Below, in pieces: positions 8,861-19,349 of a stretch of DNA of 64,000 nt. Numbering within the stretch: the stretch's first letter is position 1; every line of letters starts with the position of its first letter. The translations under genes and the position numbers were made by a program. The DNA comes from Aquipuribacter sp. SD81. GTDB taxonomy: Bacteria > Actinomycetota > Actinomycetes > Actinomycetales > JBBAYJ01. The stretch covers positions 1 to 64,000 of the forward strand of contig NZ_JBBAYJ010000022.1 of NCBI RefSeq assembly GCF_037153975.1. The letters run 5' to 3'. A model generated the notes under the pieces. That model did not search any database and was not told the origin of the DNA. It worked only from the letters and a program-made list of their open reading frames with translations.

Positions 8861-10665
8861 GCGGGGCGCACCGCCCCGTCCCCCAGCACCAGCCCGAGCA
8901 CCCCAGCACCGCCGCTGCGGCGCAGCTGCCGCCGGCGTTCCCCGAGCGCGCCGCGTGGGGGACGGCCGGGGCGCTGCGTCGCTGGCAGCGCGAGGCGCTG
9001 GAGGCCTACCGCAGCCGGGCGCCACGCGACTTCCTCGCCGCCGCCACCCCCGGCGCGGGCAAGACGACCTTCGCCCTGCGGGTGGCGACGGAGCTGCTCG
9101 CGGCGCGGACCGTCGAGCGGGTCGTCGTCGTGTGCCCGACGGAGCACCTGAAGACCCAGTGGGCCGACGCCGCGTCGCGGGTGGGGGTGCGGCTCGACCC
9201 GTCGTTCCGCAGCACCGCGGGCACCCTCGCCGCCGGTTACGACGGGGTCGTCGTCACGTACGCGCAGGTGGGGCTGCGCCCGCACGTGTTCGCGGGCCGC
9301 TGCCGCGCCCGGCGCACCCTGGTGGTGCTCGACGAGATCCACCACGCGGGCGACGCGCGCTCGTGGGGCGACGGCGTCGCGGAGGCCTTCGAGGACGCCG
9401 AGCGGCGGCTCGCCCTCACCGGGACGCCGTTCCGCTCCGACACCTCGCCCATCCCCTTCGTCACGTACGTGCAGGAGCCGGACGGCTCGCGGCGCTCGCG
9501 CCCGGACTGGACGTACGGCTACGGCGACGCGCTCGCGGACGGCGTCGTGCGTCCCGTCCTGTTCCTCGCCTACGCCGGCAACATGCGCTGGCGCACGCGC
9601 GCGGGCGACGAGGTCGCCGCGCGCCTCGGCGAGCCGCTCACCAAGGACCTCACCGCCCAGGCCCTGCGCACCGCCCTCGACCCCGTCGGGCAGTGGGTGC
9701 CGGCCGTGCTCGGCGCCGCGGACCGTCGCCTGACGGAGGTCCGCCGCACCGTGCCGGACGCCGGCGGCCTCGTCATCGCGACCGACCAGGCCTCCGCCCG
9801 CGCGTACGCCGCGCTGCTGCACCGGCTGAGCGGCGAGCGGCCCACCGTCGTGCTGTCCGACGACCCCGACGCCTCCGCGGGCATCGAGTCCTTCGCGGCG
9901 GCCGGGGAGGAGGGGCCGCGCTGGATGGTCGCGGTGCGCATGGTGTCGGAGGGCGTCGACGTGCCCCGCCTCTCGGTCGGGGTGTGGGCGACGACCACCG
10001 CGACACCGCTGTTCTTCGCGCAGGCCGTCGGCCGGTTCGTGCGGGCGCGGCGACGGGGCGAGACCGCGTCCGTGTTCCTGCCCAGCGTGCCGCAGCTGCT
10101 GCGCTACGCCGCCGAGCTCGAGGTGGCCCGCGACCACGTGCTGGACCGGCCGCGCCGCTCCGACCCCGACGACCTGTGGTCGCCGGAGGAGGAGCTGCTC
10201 GCCGAGGCCCGCGCGGAACGGTCCACGCCGGGCGCCGAGGAGCTGCCGTTCGAGGCGCTGGAGTCCGACGCCGCCTTCGACCGCGCGGTGTACGACGGCG
10301 ACGAGTTCACCAACCACACGTCGTGGGCGGGCGAGGACGACGGCGACGGCGAGCAGGCCCTGCTCGCGCTGCCCGGCCTCGTCGAGGCCGACGAGATGGG
10401 CGAGCACCTGCGCCGCCGTCCGTCCCGCGCCGCGGCCGCGCCCCCGGCCGAGCCCGTGCCGGTCGTCGACCACCGGGCGGTCGCGGCGGCGCGCAAGGAG
10501 CTGAGCGGCCTCGTCGGTGCCTACGCGCGGCGCACCGGCAGCCCGCACGCCGTCGTGCACGCCCGGCTGCGCTCGACGTGCGGCGGCCCGCCGGTGCCGG
10601 AGGCGGACCTGCACCAGGTGCGGGCCCGCGTCGACACGGTCCGGCGCTGGCTGCTCACCGGCTGA
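8857..10665 (+). CDS. DEAD/DEAH-box helicase (superfamily 2)
   Basis: A 602-residue ATP-dependent nucleic-acid helicase or translocase. It has motif I TPGAGKTT (64-71), motif II DEIHH (159-163), motif III-like LTGTPFR, and the C-terminal motifs VSEGVDVP and QAVGRFVRARR (motif VI). The layout resembles UvrB/RecG-like restriction-type helicases, with a C-terminal helical region after about residue 420. TTG 8857 is the likely start because it overlaps the DUF3039 TGA in the coupling arrangement; no better start lies in frame. Its partner DUF3039 may be a zinc-binding cofactor. Substrate (DNA or RNA) is not determined. Confidence 0.85.
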   Translation: MSGAHRPVPQHQPEHPSTAAAAQLPPAFPERAAWGTAGALRRWQREALEAYRSRAPRDFLAAATPGAGKTTFALRVATELLAARTVERVVVVCPTEHLKTQWADAASRVGVRLDPSFRSTAGTLAAGYDGVVVTYAQVGLRPHVFAGRCRARRTLVVLDEIHHAGDARSWGDGVAEAFEDAERRLALTGTPFRSDTSPIPFVTYVQEPDGSRRSRPDWTYGYGDALADGVVRPVLFLAYAGNMRWRTRAGDEVAARLGEPLTKDLTAQALRTALDPVGQWVPAVLGAADRRLTEVRRTVPDAGGLVIATDQASARAYAALLHRLSGERPTVVLSDDPDASAGIESFAAAGEEGPRWMVAVRMVSEGVDVPRLSVGVWATTTATPLFFAQAVGRFVRARRRGETASVFLPSVPQLLRYAAELEVARDHVLDRPRRSDPDDLWSPEEELLAEARAERSTPGAEELPFEALESDAAFDRAVYDGDEFTNHTSWAGEDDGDGEQALLALPGLVEADEMGEHLRRRPSRAAAAPPAEPVPVVDHRAVAAARKELSGLVGAYARRTGSPHAVVHARLRSTCGGPPVPEADLHQVRARVDTVRRWLLTG

Positions 10666-10714
10666 CGCAGGCTGTCGAGCCGGTCGACCGACCTCGGCCC
10701 GCTGCCGACGGCTC

Positions 10715-11335
10715 TCACACCACGGCGACGCCGAGGCCACGCAGCTCGGCGAGCGCGCGCTCGCCGTCGCCCGCCTGAGCCTCGACGAAGCGGGTGAGCG
10801 CGACCGGGTACACCGTCTGGTAGCCGAGGCCCACGGCGTCGCGCGCGGTCGCCGCCACGCACACGTCGCCCGCGAGCCCCGTCACGACGACGCGCCGCAC
10901 CCCGCGCTCGTCGAGGAGGCGCTGCAGCGCCGTCCGCTCGACGTCGCCGGTGACGGGGTCGCGCACCGAGAACCCCGAGTAGCCGTCGCCGCCGTCGCTG
11001 CCCTTGCGCACGACCGGGTCGTCGGGGCCCACGTCGAGGCCGTCGACCAGCTCGGCGCCCCACGTGCCCGCGACGCAGTGGACCGGCCACGGCCCGCCGT
11101 CGGTGTCGAAGTGCGGCGTGCGGGGCGGGTGCCAGTCCTGCGTGAGGACGACGGGCGCGCCCGCCGCCCGCGCCGCGGCCAGGTGCGGTCGCAGCAGGGC
11201 CGCGAGGTCCTCGCCGCCGGCGACGTGGAGCCCGCCCGCCGGGTCGGCGAAGTCGTTCTGGAGGTCGACGACCAGCAACGCCGTCGAGGCGTCGTAGCCG
11301 ACCTCCGAGGGGTCCGGGCCAGGAGCTGCGCTCAT
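10715..11335 (-). CDS. pncA: Nicotinamidase
   Basis: Nicotinamidase hydrolyses nicotinamide to nicotinate in NAD salvage. This 206-residue isochorismatase-fold protein has the triad Asp24 (VVDLQNDF), Lys111 (VVRKGSD) and Cys159 (AGDVCVAATA). QDWHPP near 66-71 supplies metal-binding residues. The ATG overlaps the stop of pncB (ATGA), so nicotinate is handed to the next enzyme of the same operon. Related isochorismatases act on other amides, but the pncB linkage makes nicotinamide the natural choice. Confidence 0.92.
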   Translation of the reverse strand: MSAAPGPDPSEVGYDASTALLVVDLQNDFADPAGGLHVAGGEDLAALLRPHLAAARAAGAPVVLTQDWHPPRTPHFDTDGGPWPVHCVAGTWGAELVDGLDVGPDDPVVRKGSDGGDGYSGFSVRDPVTGDVERTALQRLLDERGVRRVVVTGLAGDVCVAATARDAVGLGYQTVYPVALTRFVEAQAGDGERALAELRGLGVAVV

Positions 11336-12627
11336 GGCTCCCCAACGTACGTCGTGGGGAACGCGGGGTCGCCCTCGGACAGGCTGAGCGCGTCCCACGG
11401 CAGCTGCCCGAGCCGCTCGGCGAGCCGCGTCCGCGCCGTGGCGAGGTCCACCGCGCCGTCCGCGCCGGGCACCCGGGCTCCGTCCCGCAGCAGCGGGACG
11501 AGGGGGGAGGTGTCACCGGGCAGGTCGGCGACCTCCGCGGCGCCGGAGACCACGACCTCCTCGGTCGCGATGCCCGAGGCCCGGTGCCGTCGCACGACGT
11601 GGTGGCGCCCGGCGTGCGTCGCCTTGCCCGAGGAGCGCTTGGCCACCGGGCGACCGTCGACCTCGACGAGCTTGTACACGAGCCCCGCCGTCGGGGCGCC
11701 GCTGCCCGTCACCACGGACGTGCCGACCCCGTAGGCGTCGACCGGGGCGCCGGACAGCCGGGCGATGCCGTGCTCGTCGAGGTCGCCGGACACGACGATG
11801 CGGGTCCCGGTGGCGCCGAGGTCGTCGAGCAGGCCGCGGGCGAAGCGCGCGTGCACGGCGAGGTCGCCGGAGTCGATGCGCACCGCGCCGAGGCCGGGGC
11901 CGGCCACCTCGACCGCGGTGCGGATGCCCTCGGCGATGTCGAACGTGTCGACGAGCAGCGTCGTGCCGGTGCCCTGGGCCGCCACCTGGGCCGCGAAGGC
12001 GTCCCGCTCGCTGTCGTGCAGCAGGACGAAGGCGTGCGCAGCGGTGCCCGCGGTCGGGACGGCGTGCCGGAGCCCGGCCTCGAGGTTGCTCGTGGAGGCG
12101 AAGCCCGCGAGGTACGTGGCCCGGGCGGCGTCGACCGCGGCGGCCTCGTGCGTGCGCCGGGAGCCCATCTCGACGATCGGGCGGCCCTCGGCGGCGACGA
12201 CCATGCGGGCCGCCGCGGCGGCGACCGCGCAGTCGTGGTTGAGGATGCTGAGCACGACCGTCTCCAGCAGCACGCCCGTCGCGAACGGGGCCCGCACCTG
12301 CAGCAGCGGGGAGCCGGGCACGTGGAGCTCGCCGTCGGCGTAGCCGTCGACGTCGCCGTCGAAGCGGTAGTCCGCGAGCCACCGGCACGTCCGCTCGTCG
12401 ACGACGCCCGTGGCCTGCAGGTGCTCGAGCTCGTCGTCGTCGAACCGCAGGCCCTCGAGCACCTCCAGCACGCGGGCCTGTCCCGCGACGACCCCGAACC
12501 GGCGTCCGGCCGGCAGCCGGCGCGCGAACACCTCGAAGGTGCACTCGCGGTCGGCGGTGCCGTCGGCGAGGGCCGCCTGCACCATGGTCAGCTCGTAGCG
12601 GTCGGTGGCGAGGGCGGGGACACGCAC
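11332..12627 (-). CDS. pncB: Nicotinate phosphoribosyltransferase
   Basis: This enzyme converts nicotinate, PRPP and ATP to nicotinate mononucleotide, the entry step of the Preiss-Handler pathway. The 431-residue protein shows the family N-terminus ALATDRYELTMVQAAL, FEVFARRLPAGRRFGV, and later a phosphate-binding region with RIDSGDL and VVSGDLDEHGI. It is first in the pncB-pncA operon and diverges from clpS, as in many actinobacteria. TAGCGT ends 6 bases before GTG 12627, which supports that start and a leaderless message. Confidence 0.93.
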   Translation of the reverse strand: MRVPALATDRYELTMVQAALADGTADRECTFEVFARRLPAGRRFGVVAGQARVLEVLEGLRFDDDELEHLQATGVVDERTCRWLADYRFDGDVDGYADGELHVPGSPLLQVRAPFATGVLLETVVLSILNHDCAVAAAAARMVVAAEGRPIVEMGSRRTHEAAAVDAARATYLAGFASTSNLEAGLRHAVPTAGTAAHAFVLLHDSERDAFAAQVAAQGTGTTLLVDTFDIAEGIRTAVEVAGPGLGAVRIDSGDLAVHARFARGLLDDLGATGTRIVVSGDLDEHGIARLSGAPVDAYGVGTSVVTGSGAPTAGLVYKLVEVDGRPVAKRSSGKATHAGRHHVVRRHRASGIATEEVVVSGAAEVADLPGDTSPLVPLLRDGARVPGADGAVDLATARTRLAERLGQLPWDALSLSEGDPAFPTTYVGEP

Positions 12628-12633
12628 CCGACC

Positions 12634-12639
12634 ACGCTA
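12634..12639 (-). promoter_or_regulatory. -10 box (TAGCGT), leaderless start of pncB
   Basis: TAGCGT on the minus strand ends 6 bases before GTG 12627. Confidence 0.6.
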
Positions 12640-12727
12640 GCGCCGGGGCGCGCGGGCGCCCCGGGGCGCGGACCCGCGCGGGACGGTCCGGGGCGCGCAC
12701 CGGGTCCCGCCGGCCGCGACGGGTGCC

Positions 12728-12733
12728 TACGCT
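12728..12733 (+). promoter_or_regulatory. -10 box (TACGCT), leaderless start of clpS
   Basis: TACGCT ends 6 bases before GTG 12740, and no Shine-Dalgarno sequence is present. Confidence 0.6.
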
Positions 12734-12739
12734 GTCGGG

Positions 12740-13078
12740 GTGGCACTCGACCTGCCCGTGCTCGCCGTCGGCGAGCCGGAGGCCCCCGGCACCTCGCCCG
12801 GAGCCGGCACGGCGCTCGCGGAGGAGCCCGTCCAGCAGCTGCCGGGCACGTGGACGACGGTCGTGTGGAACGACCCGGTCAACCTCATGTCGTACGTGTC
12901 GTACGTGTTCCGCACCTACTTCGGGTTCCCCCGCGAGAGGGCCGAGGAGCTCATGATGCGGGTGCACAACGAGGGCCGCGCCACCGTGAGCTCCGGGAGC
13001 CGGGAGAAGATGGAGACCGACGTCAGCGCCATGCACCGCTACGGCCTGTGGGCGACCCTGCAGCGCGAGGCGGCCTGA
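12740..13078 (+). CDS. clpS: ClpS, N-end-rule adaptor of the Clp protease
   Basis: ClpS binds proteins with destabilising N-terminal residues and delivers them to ClpC/ClpP. The 112-residue protein has an extended 35-residue N-terminal tail, then the core WTTVVWNDPVNLMSYV (38-53), the M-R-V-H-N-E-G segment at 73-79 and TDVSAMHRYGLWAT (93-106). DUF2017 starts one base after its stop, the standard actinobacterial pair. GTG 12740 is supported by the -10 box at 12728. Confidence 0.95.
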   Translation: MALDLPVLAVGEPEAPGTSPGAGTALAEEPVQQLPGTWTTVVWNDPVNLMSYVSYVFRTYFGFPRERAEELMMRVHNEGRATVSSGSREKMETDVSAMHRYGLWATLQREAA

Positions 13079-13079
13079 G

Positions 13080-13799
13080 GTGGCGCAGCGGATGACCGCG
13101 ATGGTCCGCCGTCGCCGTGACGGCCACGTCGCCTTCGACCTCGACGTGGTCCACGCCGGGGTGGTCGCGGAGGCGCTCGAGCAGACCCGGGCCGTCCTCG
13201 CCGAGGGGGAGGGCGCGCCCTCCGGCCCGGCCGCGACCGCCGGCCCCCCGGCGCCGGGCGGTGCGGGGGCAGGGCCGTCCCAGGAGGTCGACGACGAGTT
13301 CGAGGCCATCGTGTCGCGCCTCGGGGGCGAGGCGCCGGTGCCGGACGACCCGGTGCTGCGCCGCCTCCTGCCCGACGCGACGCTCGAGGACCCCGAGGAG
13401 GCCGCCGAGTTCCGCCGCCTCGCGGGGGCCGGCGTCCGCGACGCGAAGGTCGCGGCCATCGACTCGGTCCTGGAGGACCTCGCCCTGCTGCGCCGCCAGG
13501 ACGGTGGCGTCGTGGTCGCGCCCGACCGCGCGCAGGCGTGGCTCACCGCCCTCAACGACTGCCGCCTCGCGCTCGGCACCCTGCTCGCCCTGGGCGAGGA
13601 CGACGACCTGCACGCCGAGCTCGACGCCTACGAGGCCGAGCTGCTCGCGGAGGCGGCGGCCGGCGACGACGACGCCGAGGACGCGGACACCGACGGCTCG
13701 GCGGCCGGGACGGAGCGGGCGCTGCGCGCCTACCGCATCGCGGTCTACGACTTCCTGTCCGCGCTGCTGGAGATGGTGGTGCGGGCCGTCGACCGCTGA
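13080..13799 (+). CDS. DUF2017 protein
   Basis: A 239-residue soluble, acidic and mostly helical protein of family DUF2017, found beside clpS in most actinobacteria and so perhaps connected with Clp-dependent proteolysis. The N-terminal segment MVRRRRDGHVAFDLD is followed by a Pro/Ala/Gly linker (about 45-70). The conserved helical part runs from about 75 to the end, with a Glu/Asp-rich stretch near 185-205 that looks like a low-complexity insertion. No catalytic motif is visible. Start GTG 13080 follows the clpS stop by one base. Confidence 0.85.
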   Translation: MAQRMTAMVRRRRDGHVAFDLDVVHAGVVAEALEQTRAVLAEGEGAPSGPAATAGPPAPGGAGAGPSQEVDDEFEAIVSRLGGEAPVPDDPVLRRLLPDATLEDPEEAAEFRRLAGAGVRDAKVAAIDSVLEDLALLRRQDGGVVVAPDRAQAWLTALNDCRLALGTLLALGEDDDLHAELDAYEAELLAEAAAGDDDAEDADTDGSAAGTERALRAYRIAVYDFLSALLEMVVRAVDR

Positions 13800-13841
13800 G
13801 CCGCCACGACGGGTGCGAGGACCGCGCCACCGGCCCCGCAC

Positions 13842-13847
13842 TAGGCT
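13842..13847 (+). promoter_or_regulatory. -10 box (TAGGCT), leaderless start of mec
   Basis: TAGGCT ends 6 bases before GTG 13854. Confidence 0.6.
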
Positions 13848-13853
13848 CGCGCC

Positions 13854-14267
13854 GTGCTGCGCCTCCGCCGCTCCCTGCTCGACGCCGTCGTGGAGCACGC
13901 GCGCCGCGACCATCCCGACGAGGCGTGCGGTGTGATCGCCGGACCCGAGGGCAGCGACGACCCGCAGCGGCTCGTGCCCATGCTGAACGCGGCGCGCTCA
14001 CCGACGTTCTACGAGTTCGACAGCGGCGAGCTGCTCCGGCTGTACCGCGAGATGGACGAGCGCGGCGAGGACCCGGTCGTCGTCTACCACTCCCACACCG
14101 CGACGGAGGCGGCGCCCTCGCGCACCGACGTCGCCCTCGCGTCCGAGCCCGGCGCCCACTACCTGCTGGTGTCGACGCGCGACCCGGACGCCGAGGAGGT
14201 CCGCAGCTTCCGGATCGTCGAGGGCGTCGTGACGGAGGAGCCGGTCGAGGTCGTCGAAGGCGCCTGA
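13854..14267 (+). CDS. mec: Mec-type JAMM metalloprotease, CysO-cysteine hydrolase
   Basis: A zinc peptidase of the JAMM/MPN+ family (137 residues). The motif is complete: E23 in DEACGVI, H79-S-H81, seven residues, S89 and D92. In Mycobacterium the homologue Mec cleaves cysteine from the C terminus of the sulfur carrier CysO. The cysO and cysM genes follow here, so the same role is very likely. A minus-strand flavoprotein-like gene lies between mec and cysO, an insertion relative to the mycobacterial order. GTG 13854 is supported by the -10 box. Confidence 0.92.
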   Translation: MLRLRRSLLDAVVEHARRDHPDEACGVIAGPEGSDDPQRLVPMLNAARSPTFYEFDSGELLRLYREMDERGEDPVVVYHSHTATEAAPSRTDVALASEPGAHYLLVSTRDPDAEEVRSFRIVEGVVTEEPVEVVEGA

Positions 14268-14287
14268 GCGACGTCCGCCAGCGACCG

Positions 14288-14839
14288 TCAGCGGCCGTCG
14301 TAGGGCGTCGACCACGAGCGCGAGGCGACCTGCCACGTGACCGGCACGTCGTGGTGGCGCAGGTCGGCGACGTCGAGCGGGTGGATGCGCCGCCCCGTCA
14401 CCCGCTCCGTCGCGATGCGGATCCACACGTCCCGGACCCCCGGCGCCCACGGTGCGAGGGCGTCGGCGAGGTGGCGGGCGTCACCGGGCGGCTCGCGCCG
14501 CACGTCGACGGCGCCGCGGACCATCACCGACCAGCCGGTCCGGCGCAGGACGTCGGCCTCGTCGGCCTGGAAGGTGACGGCGCCCTCGCGCGCCCGGCGC
14601 TCCAGCAGGCTGCCGGCCGACGTCCGCAGCACGACGTGGCGGGCGTCGAGCGCGAAGGCGACCGGGAGCACCTCGACGCTGCCGTCGGGGTCCGTGAAGG
14701 CGACCCTGCCGGTGCCGGTGCCGGCGAGGTGCTGCAGGCACGCCGTCCGGTCGAGCACGCTCACCCGGCGGTCGGGGCCGCTGCCCGGACCCCAGGACGT
14801 GTCCGGCAGGTCGGGTGCGTCGTCGCTGTCGTCGTCCAC
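14288..14839 (-). CDS. Pyridoxamine 5'-phosphate oxidase family protein
   Basis: A split-barrel flavin or F420-binding protein of about 183 residues. Family-like segments are LAGTGTGRVAFTDPDGSVEVLPVAFALD (residues about 40-67), HVVLRTSAGSLLERRAREGAVTFQAD, and WSVMVRGAVDVRRE. It lacks the motifs of true PdxH, so it is probably one of the many actinobacterial FMN/F420/heme split-barrel proteins with unknown substrate. GTG 14839 was chosen because the upstream in-frame residues are low-complexity. It sits antisense between mec and cysO, and its promoter region faces the cysO start. Confidence 0.75.
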   Translation of the reverse strand: MDDDSDDAPDLPDTSWGPGSGPDRRVSVLDRTACLQHLAGTGTGRVAFTDPDGSVEVLPVAFALDARHVVLRTSAGSLLERRAREGAVTFQADEADVLRRTGWSVMVRGAVDVRREPPGDARHLADALAPWAPGVRDVWIRIATERVTGRRIHPLDVADLRHHDVPVTWQVASRSWSTPYDGR

Positions 14840-14924
14840 CCCCCGAGGATCGACCGGTCCGGCGGCACGCACCCGGGCCCTAGGTCCCGGGAACAGCCGG
14901 GCCGCAGGCGTCGTTGCCGACGGC

Positions 14925-16180
<1,256 letters not shown>

Positions 16181-16185
16181 GCGCG

Positions 16186-16191
16186 TAGCAT
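16186..16191 (+). promoter_or_regulatory. -10 box (TAGCAT), leaderless start of murI
   Basis: TAGCAT ends 7 bases before GTG 16199. Confidence 0.55.
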
Positions 16192-16198
16192 CCGGGCC

Positions 16199-17023
16199 GT
16201 GCTGGAGGAGCTCGACGCCCCCATCGGGATCTTCGACTCGGGGGTCGGCGGGCTCACCGTGGCCCGGGCGGTGCTCGACCAGCTGCCGCACGAGCCGATC
16301 CGCTACCTCGGCGACACCGCCCGCACGCCGTACGGCCCGCGGCCGATCGCCGAGGTGCGCCGCTTCGCGCTGGACTGCCTGGACCGCCTCGTCGACGACG
16401 GCGTGAAGCTGCTGGTGATCGCGTGCAACTCCGCGAGCGCCGCCATGCTGCGCGACGCGCGCGAGCGCTACGACGTCCCCGTCGTGGAGGTGATCCAGCC
16501 CGCGGTGCGCCGCGCGGTCGCCGCGACGCGCTCGGGGCGGGTCGGGGTGATCGGGACCCGCGCGACGGTCTCCTCCGGCGCGTACGAGGACGCCTTCGCC
16601 GCCGCCGTCCACCTCGACCTCACGACGCGCGCGTGCCCGCGCTTCGTGGAGTTCGTCGAGCAGGGGGTGACGAGCGGGCCGGAGCTGCTCGCGGTCGCGG
16701 AGGAGTACCTGCAGCCGGTGCGCCGGGCCGGGGTCGACACCCTCGTGCTCGGCTGCACGCACTACCCGCTGCTCACCGGGGTGATCGGCTACGTCATGGG
16801 GGAGGACGTCACGCTCGTGTCGAGCGCGGAGGAGACCGCCAAGGACGTGTACCGCGTCCTCACCCGGCACGGCCTGCACCGCCCCGACGACGCGCCCCCG
16901 CCCCGGCACCGCTTCCTCGCGACCGGGGACGCCGCGTCGTTCCGCGCGCTCGCCGGCCGCTTCCTCGGGCCCGTCGTCGGGGCGGTCGAGCTGTCGAGCG
17001 CGCCGAGCGGGAGCCCCGTGTGA
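16199..17023 (+). CDS. murI: Glutamate racemase
   Basis: MurI makes D-glutamate for peptidoglycan by deprotonating glutamate with two cysteines. The 274-residue protein has DSGVGGLTV (13-21), [11 protein letters not shown] (36-46), the first cysteine C76 in VIACNSAS and the second C186 in [10 protein letters not shown]. In Mycobacterium a rhomboid protease gene separates cysM and murI; it is absent here. The next gene overlaps the stop (GTGA). Confidence 0.95.
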   Translation: MLEELDAPIGIFDSGVGGLTVARAVLDQLPHEPIRYLGDTARTPYGPRPIAEVRRFALDCLDRLVDDGVKLLVIACNSASAAMLRDARERYDVPVVEVIQPAVRRAVAATRSGRVGVIGTRATVSSGAYEDAFAAAVHLDLTTRACPRFVEFVEQGVTSGPELLAVAEEYLQPVRRAGVDTLVLGCTHYPLLTGVIGYVMGEDVTLVSSAEETAKDVYRVLTRHGLHRPDDAPPPRHRFLATGDAASFRALAGRFLGPVVGAVELSSAPSGSPV

Positions 17024-17802
17024 GGCTCACCGTCGTCGGCTGCGCCGGCTCGTTCCCGGGACCGGACTCCGCCGCCTCGTGCTACCTCGTCGAGGCGCCC
17101 GCGGCGGACGGCACGACCACGCGGGTCGTGCTCGACCTCGGCAGCGGCGCGCTCGGGCCGCTGCAGCGCCACCTCGACCCGCGTGCGCTCGACGCGGTCC
17201 TGCTGTCGCACCTGCACGCCGACCACTGCCTCGACCTCACCGGCCTGTACGTCATGCAGCGGCACCACCCCGACGGCCCGGCGCGCCGCCGTGTCCCGGT
17301 GCACGGGCCGTCCGGCACCGGCGCGCGGCTCGCGCGCGGGTACGACCTCGACGACCCCGCCGCCATGTCCGGCGAGCTCGACGTCCGAGAGTGGCGGCCC
17401 GGGGTGCCGGTCCGGGTCGGCGGCCTCACCGTGACGGCGTTCCCGGCCCGGCACCCGGTCGAGGCGTACGCGCTGCGGGTGGTCGGCCCGGGCGCGGACG
17501 GCCGCGAGCGGGTGCTCGCGTACTCCGGCGACACCGACAGCTGCGACGGCCTGCTCGACGCCGCCCGCGGCGCCGACCTGCTGCTGTGCGAGGCCGCGTT
17601 CGTCGAGGGCCGCGACACCGAGCGCGGCATCCACCTGACGGGCCGGCGGGCGGCGGAGGCGGCGCGCGAGGCGGGGGTCCGTTCGCTGCTGCTCACGCAC
17701 GTGCCCGCCTGGAACGACCCCGGCGTCGCCGAGCGGGAGGCACGGGAGGTCCTCGACGGGCCGGTGGCGACCGCCCGTCCCGGGCTCGCCGTCGAGGTGT
17801 GA
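17020..17802 (+). CDS. Metallo-beta-lactamase-fold hydrolase
   Basis: A 260-residue metal-dependent hydrolase. The zinc motif is [11 protein letters not shown] at 63-73, and later metal ligands are near [19 protein letters not shown] and LTHVP. It resembles ribonuclease Z-like and cyclic-nucleotide phosphodiesterase-like family members. Its positional counterpart in Mycobacterium tuberculosis, Rv1339, has been reported as a cAMP phosphodiesterase; whether this protein does the same is inference. It overlaps murI by four bases and precedes rph, the conserved order. Confidence 0.85.
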   Translation: MRLTVVGCAGSFPGPDSAASCYLVEAPAADGTTTRVVLDLGSGALGPLQRHLDPRALDAVLLSHLHADHCLDLTGLYVMQRHHPDGPARRRVPVHGPSGTGARLARGYDLDDPAAMSGELDVREWRPGVPVRVGGLTVTAFPARHPVEAYALRVVGPGADGRERVLAYSGDTDSCDGLLDAARGADLLLCEAAFVEGRDTERGIHLTGRRAAEAAREAGVRSLLLTHVPAWNDPGVAEREAREVLDGPVATARPGLAVEV

Positions 17803-17855
17803 GCGAGGTCGACCGCCGTGCCGACCGTCCCGACGGGGTGGTCGGCGCGCGCGCA

Positions 17856-17861
17856 TAGGGT
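17856..17861 (+). promoter_or_regulatory. -10 box (TAGGGT), leaderless start of rph
   Basis: TAGGGT ends 7 bases before GTG 17869. It argues against an in-frame start 51 bases upstream. Confidence 0.55.
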
Positions 17862-17868
17862 GTCGCGC

Positions 17869-18633
17869 GTGACCTCCCCCCGCCACGACGGCCGTGCCCC
17901 CGACCAGCTCCGCGAGGTCCGCCTCACGCGCGGCTGGACCGACAACCCCGAGGGCAGCGTGCTCGTGGAGTTCGGCCGCACCCGGGTCATGTGCACCGCG
18001 AGCTTCACCCCGGGCGTGCCGCGCTGGCGCAAGGGCTCCGGGCAGGGGTGGGTGACCGCGGAGTACGCGATGCTGCCGCGCTCGACCTCGACGCGCAGCG
18101 ACCGCGAGTCCGTCAAGGGCCGCGTCGGCGGGCGCACGCACGAGATCTCCCGGCTCGTGGGCCGCGCGCTGCGCGCGGTCGTCGACACCGGCGCGCTGGG
18201 GGAGAACACCGTCCAGGTCGACTGCGACGTGCTGCAGGCCGACGGCGGCACCCGCACCGCGGCCATCACCGGCGCCTACGTCGCGCTCGCCGACGCGCTG
18301 GCGTGGGCGGTCGAGCAGGGCCACGTCGCCCGGGGCGCGAAGGCGCTCACCGGCAGCGTCGCGGCGGTCAGCGTCGGCGTGGTCGACGGGCGGCCCGTGC
18401 TCGACCTCGACTACCCGGAGGACGTCGACGCCGGCACCGACATGAACGTCGTGTGCACCGGCGACGGCCGGTTCGTCGAGGTGCAGGGCACGGCCGAGGG
18501 CACCCCCTTCGACCGGGCCGAGCTCGACGCGCTGCTCGACCTCGCCGTCGCCGGCTGCGCGGACCTCACCGCGCGGCAGCAGGAGGCGCTGGCCGCGCCG
18601 CTGCCCGGCGGGTCGGGCGGGCGCTCGTCGTGA
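17869..18633 (+). CDS. rph: Ribonuclease PH
   Basis: RNase PH is a phosphorolytic 3'-5' exoribonuclease that trims tRNA 3' ends. The 254-residue protein begins [19 protein letters not shown] and contains [15 protein letters not shown] (31-45), [14 protein letters not shown] (60-73), a run of arginines near [20 protein letters not shown], and [19 protein letters not shown]. Residues match those of active RNase PH over the whole length. It overlaps rdgB by four bases (GTGA). The start follows the leaderless -10 box. Confidence 0.94.
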   Translation: MTSPRHDGRAPDQLREVRLTRGWTDNPEGSVLVEFGRTRVMCTASFTPGVPRWRKGSGQGWVTAEYAMLPRSTSTRSDRESVKGRVGGRTHEISRLVGRALRAVVDTGALGENTVQVDCDVLQADGGTRTAAITGAYVALADALAWAVEQGHVARGAKALTGSVAAVSVGVVDGRPVLDLDYPEDVDAGTDMNVVCTGDGRFVEVQGTAEGTPFDRAELDALLDLAVAGCADLTARQQEALAAPLPGGSGGRSS

Positions 18634-19286
18634 CGGTCCGGCTCGTGCTCGCCACCCGGAACGAGCACAAGGTCGTCGAGCTGCACCGCCTGCTCGCCCC
18701 GCACGTGCCCGGCCTCGCCGACGACGCCGTCGTCTCGGTCGCCGGGGCCGTGGCGCTCGGGCTGCCCGACCCGGGTGAGGTCGCGGAGACCGGGGTGACC
18801 TTCGCGGAGAACTCGCTGCTCAAGGCCCGTGCGGTCGCGGCCGCGACGGGCCTGCCCGCGGTCGCCGACGACTCCGGGCTGTGCGTCGCGGTGCTCGGCG
18901 GCGCCCCCGGGGTCTTCTCCGCGCGCTGGGCGGGCCGGCACGGCGACGACGCCGCGAACCTCCGGCTGCTGCTCGACCAGCTCGCCGACGTGCCCGAGCC
19001 GCACCGCGCGGCGTGGTTCGAGTGCGCCGCGGCGCTGTGCCTGCCCGACGGGGACGAGACGGTGACGACGGGCCGGCTGACGGGCACGCTCACCACCGCC
19101 CCGCGTGGCGACGGTGGCTTCGGCTACGACCCGGTGCTCGTGCCCGACGGGGACACGCGCACGTGCGCCGAGCTCGCGCCGGCGGAGAAGGACGCGATCA
19201 GCCACCGCGGGCAGGCGGTCCGCGCCCTGCTGCCGAGGCTCACCGACGTGCTGGGCGGGACGGGTGCCGGGCGGGGCGAGGTGTGA
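18630..19286 (+). CDS. rdgB: XTP/dITP diphosphatase (RdgB/HAM1)
   Basis: This house-cleaning enzyme hydrolyses dITP and XTP to their monophosphates and pyrophosphate, keeping deaminated purines out of DNA. The 218-residue protein has [12 protein letters not shown] (7-18), [11 protein letters not shown], the metal-binding region [17 protein letters not shown] and [11 protein letters not shown] variable segment lies near residues 35-50. It is coupled to rph, as in other actinobacteria. Confidence 0.93.
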   Translation: MTVRLVLATRNEHKVVELHRLLAPHVPGLADDAVVSVAGAVALGLPDPGEVAETGVTFAENSLLKARAVAAATGLPAVADDSGLCVAVLGGAPGVFSARWAGRHGDDAANLRLLLDQLADVPEPHRAAWFECAAALCLPDGDETVTTGRLTGTLTTAPRGDGGFGYDPVLVPDGDTRTCAELAPAEKDAISHRGQAVRALLPRLTDVLGGTGAGRGEV

Positions 19287-19337
19287 CGGGACGGTGACGT
19301 CCCCGAGGACCGTGGCCCCCGCCCGGCGCGGCGCGCC

Positions 19338-19343
19338 TACGCT
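19338..19343 (+). promoter_or_regulatory. -10 box (TACGCT), leaderless response regulator
   Basis: TACGCT ends 6 bases before GTG 19350. Confidence 0.6.
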
Positions 19344-19349
19344 GCCAGC

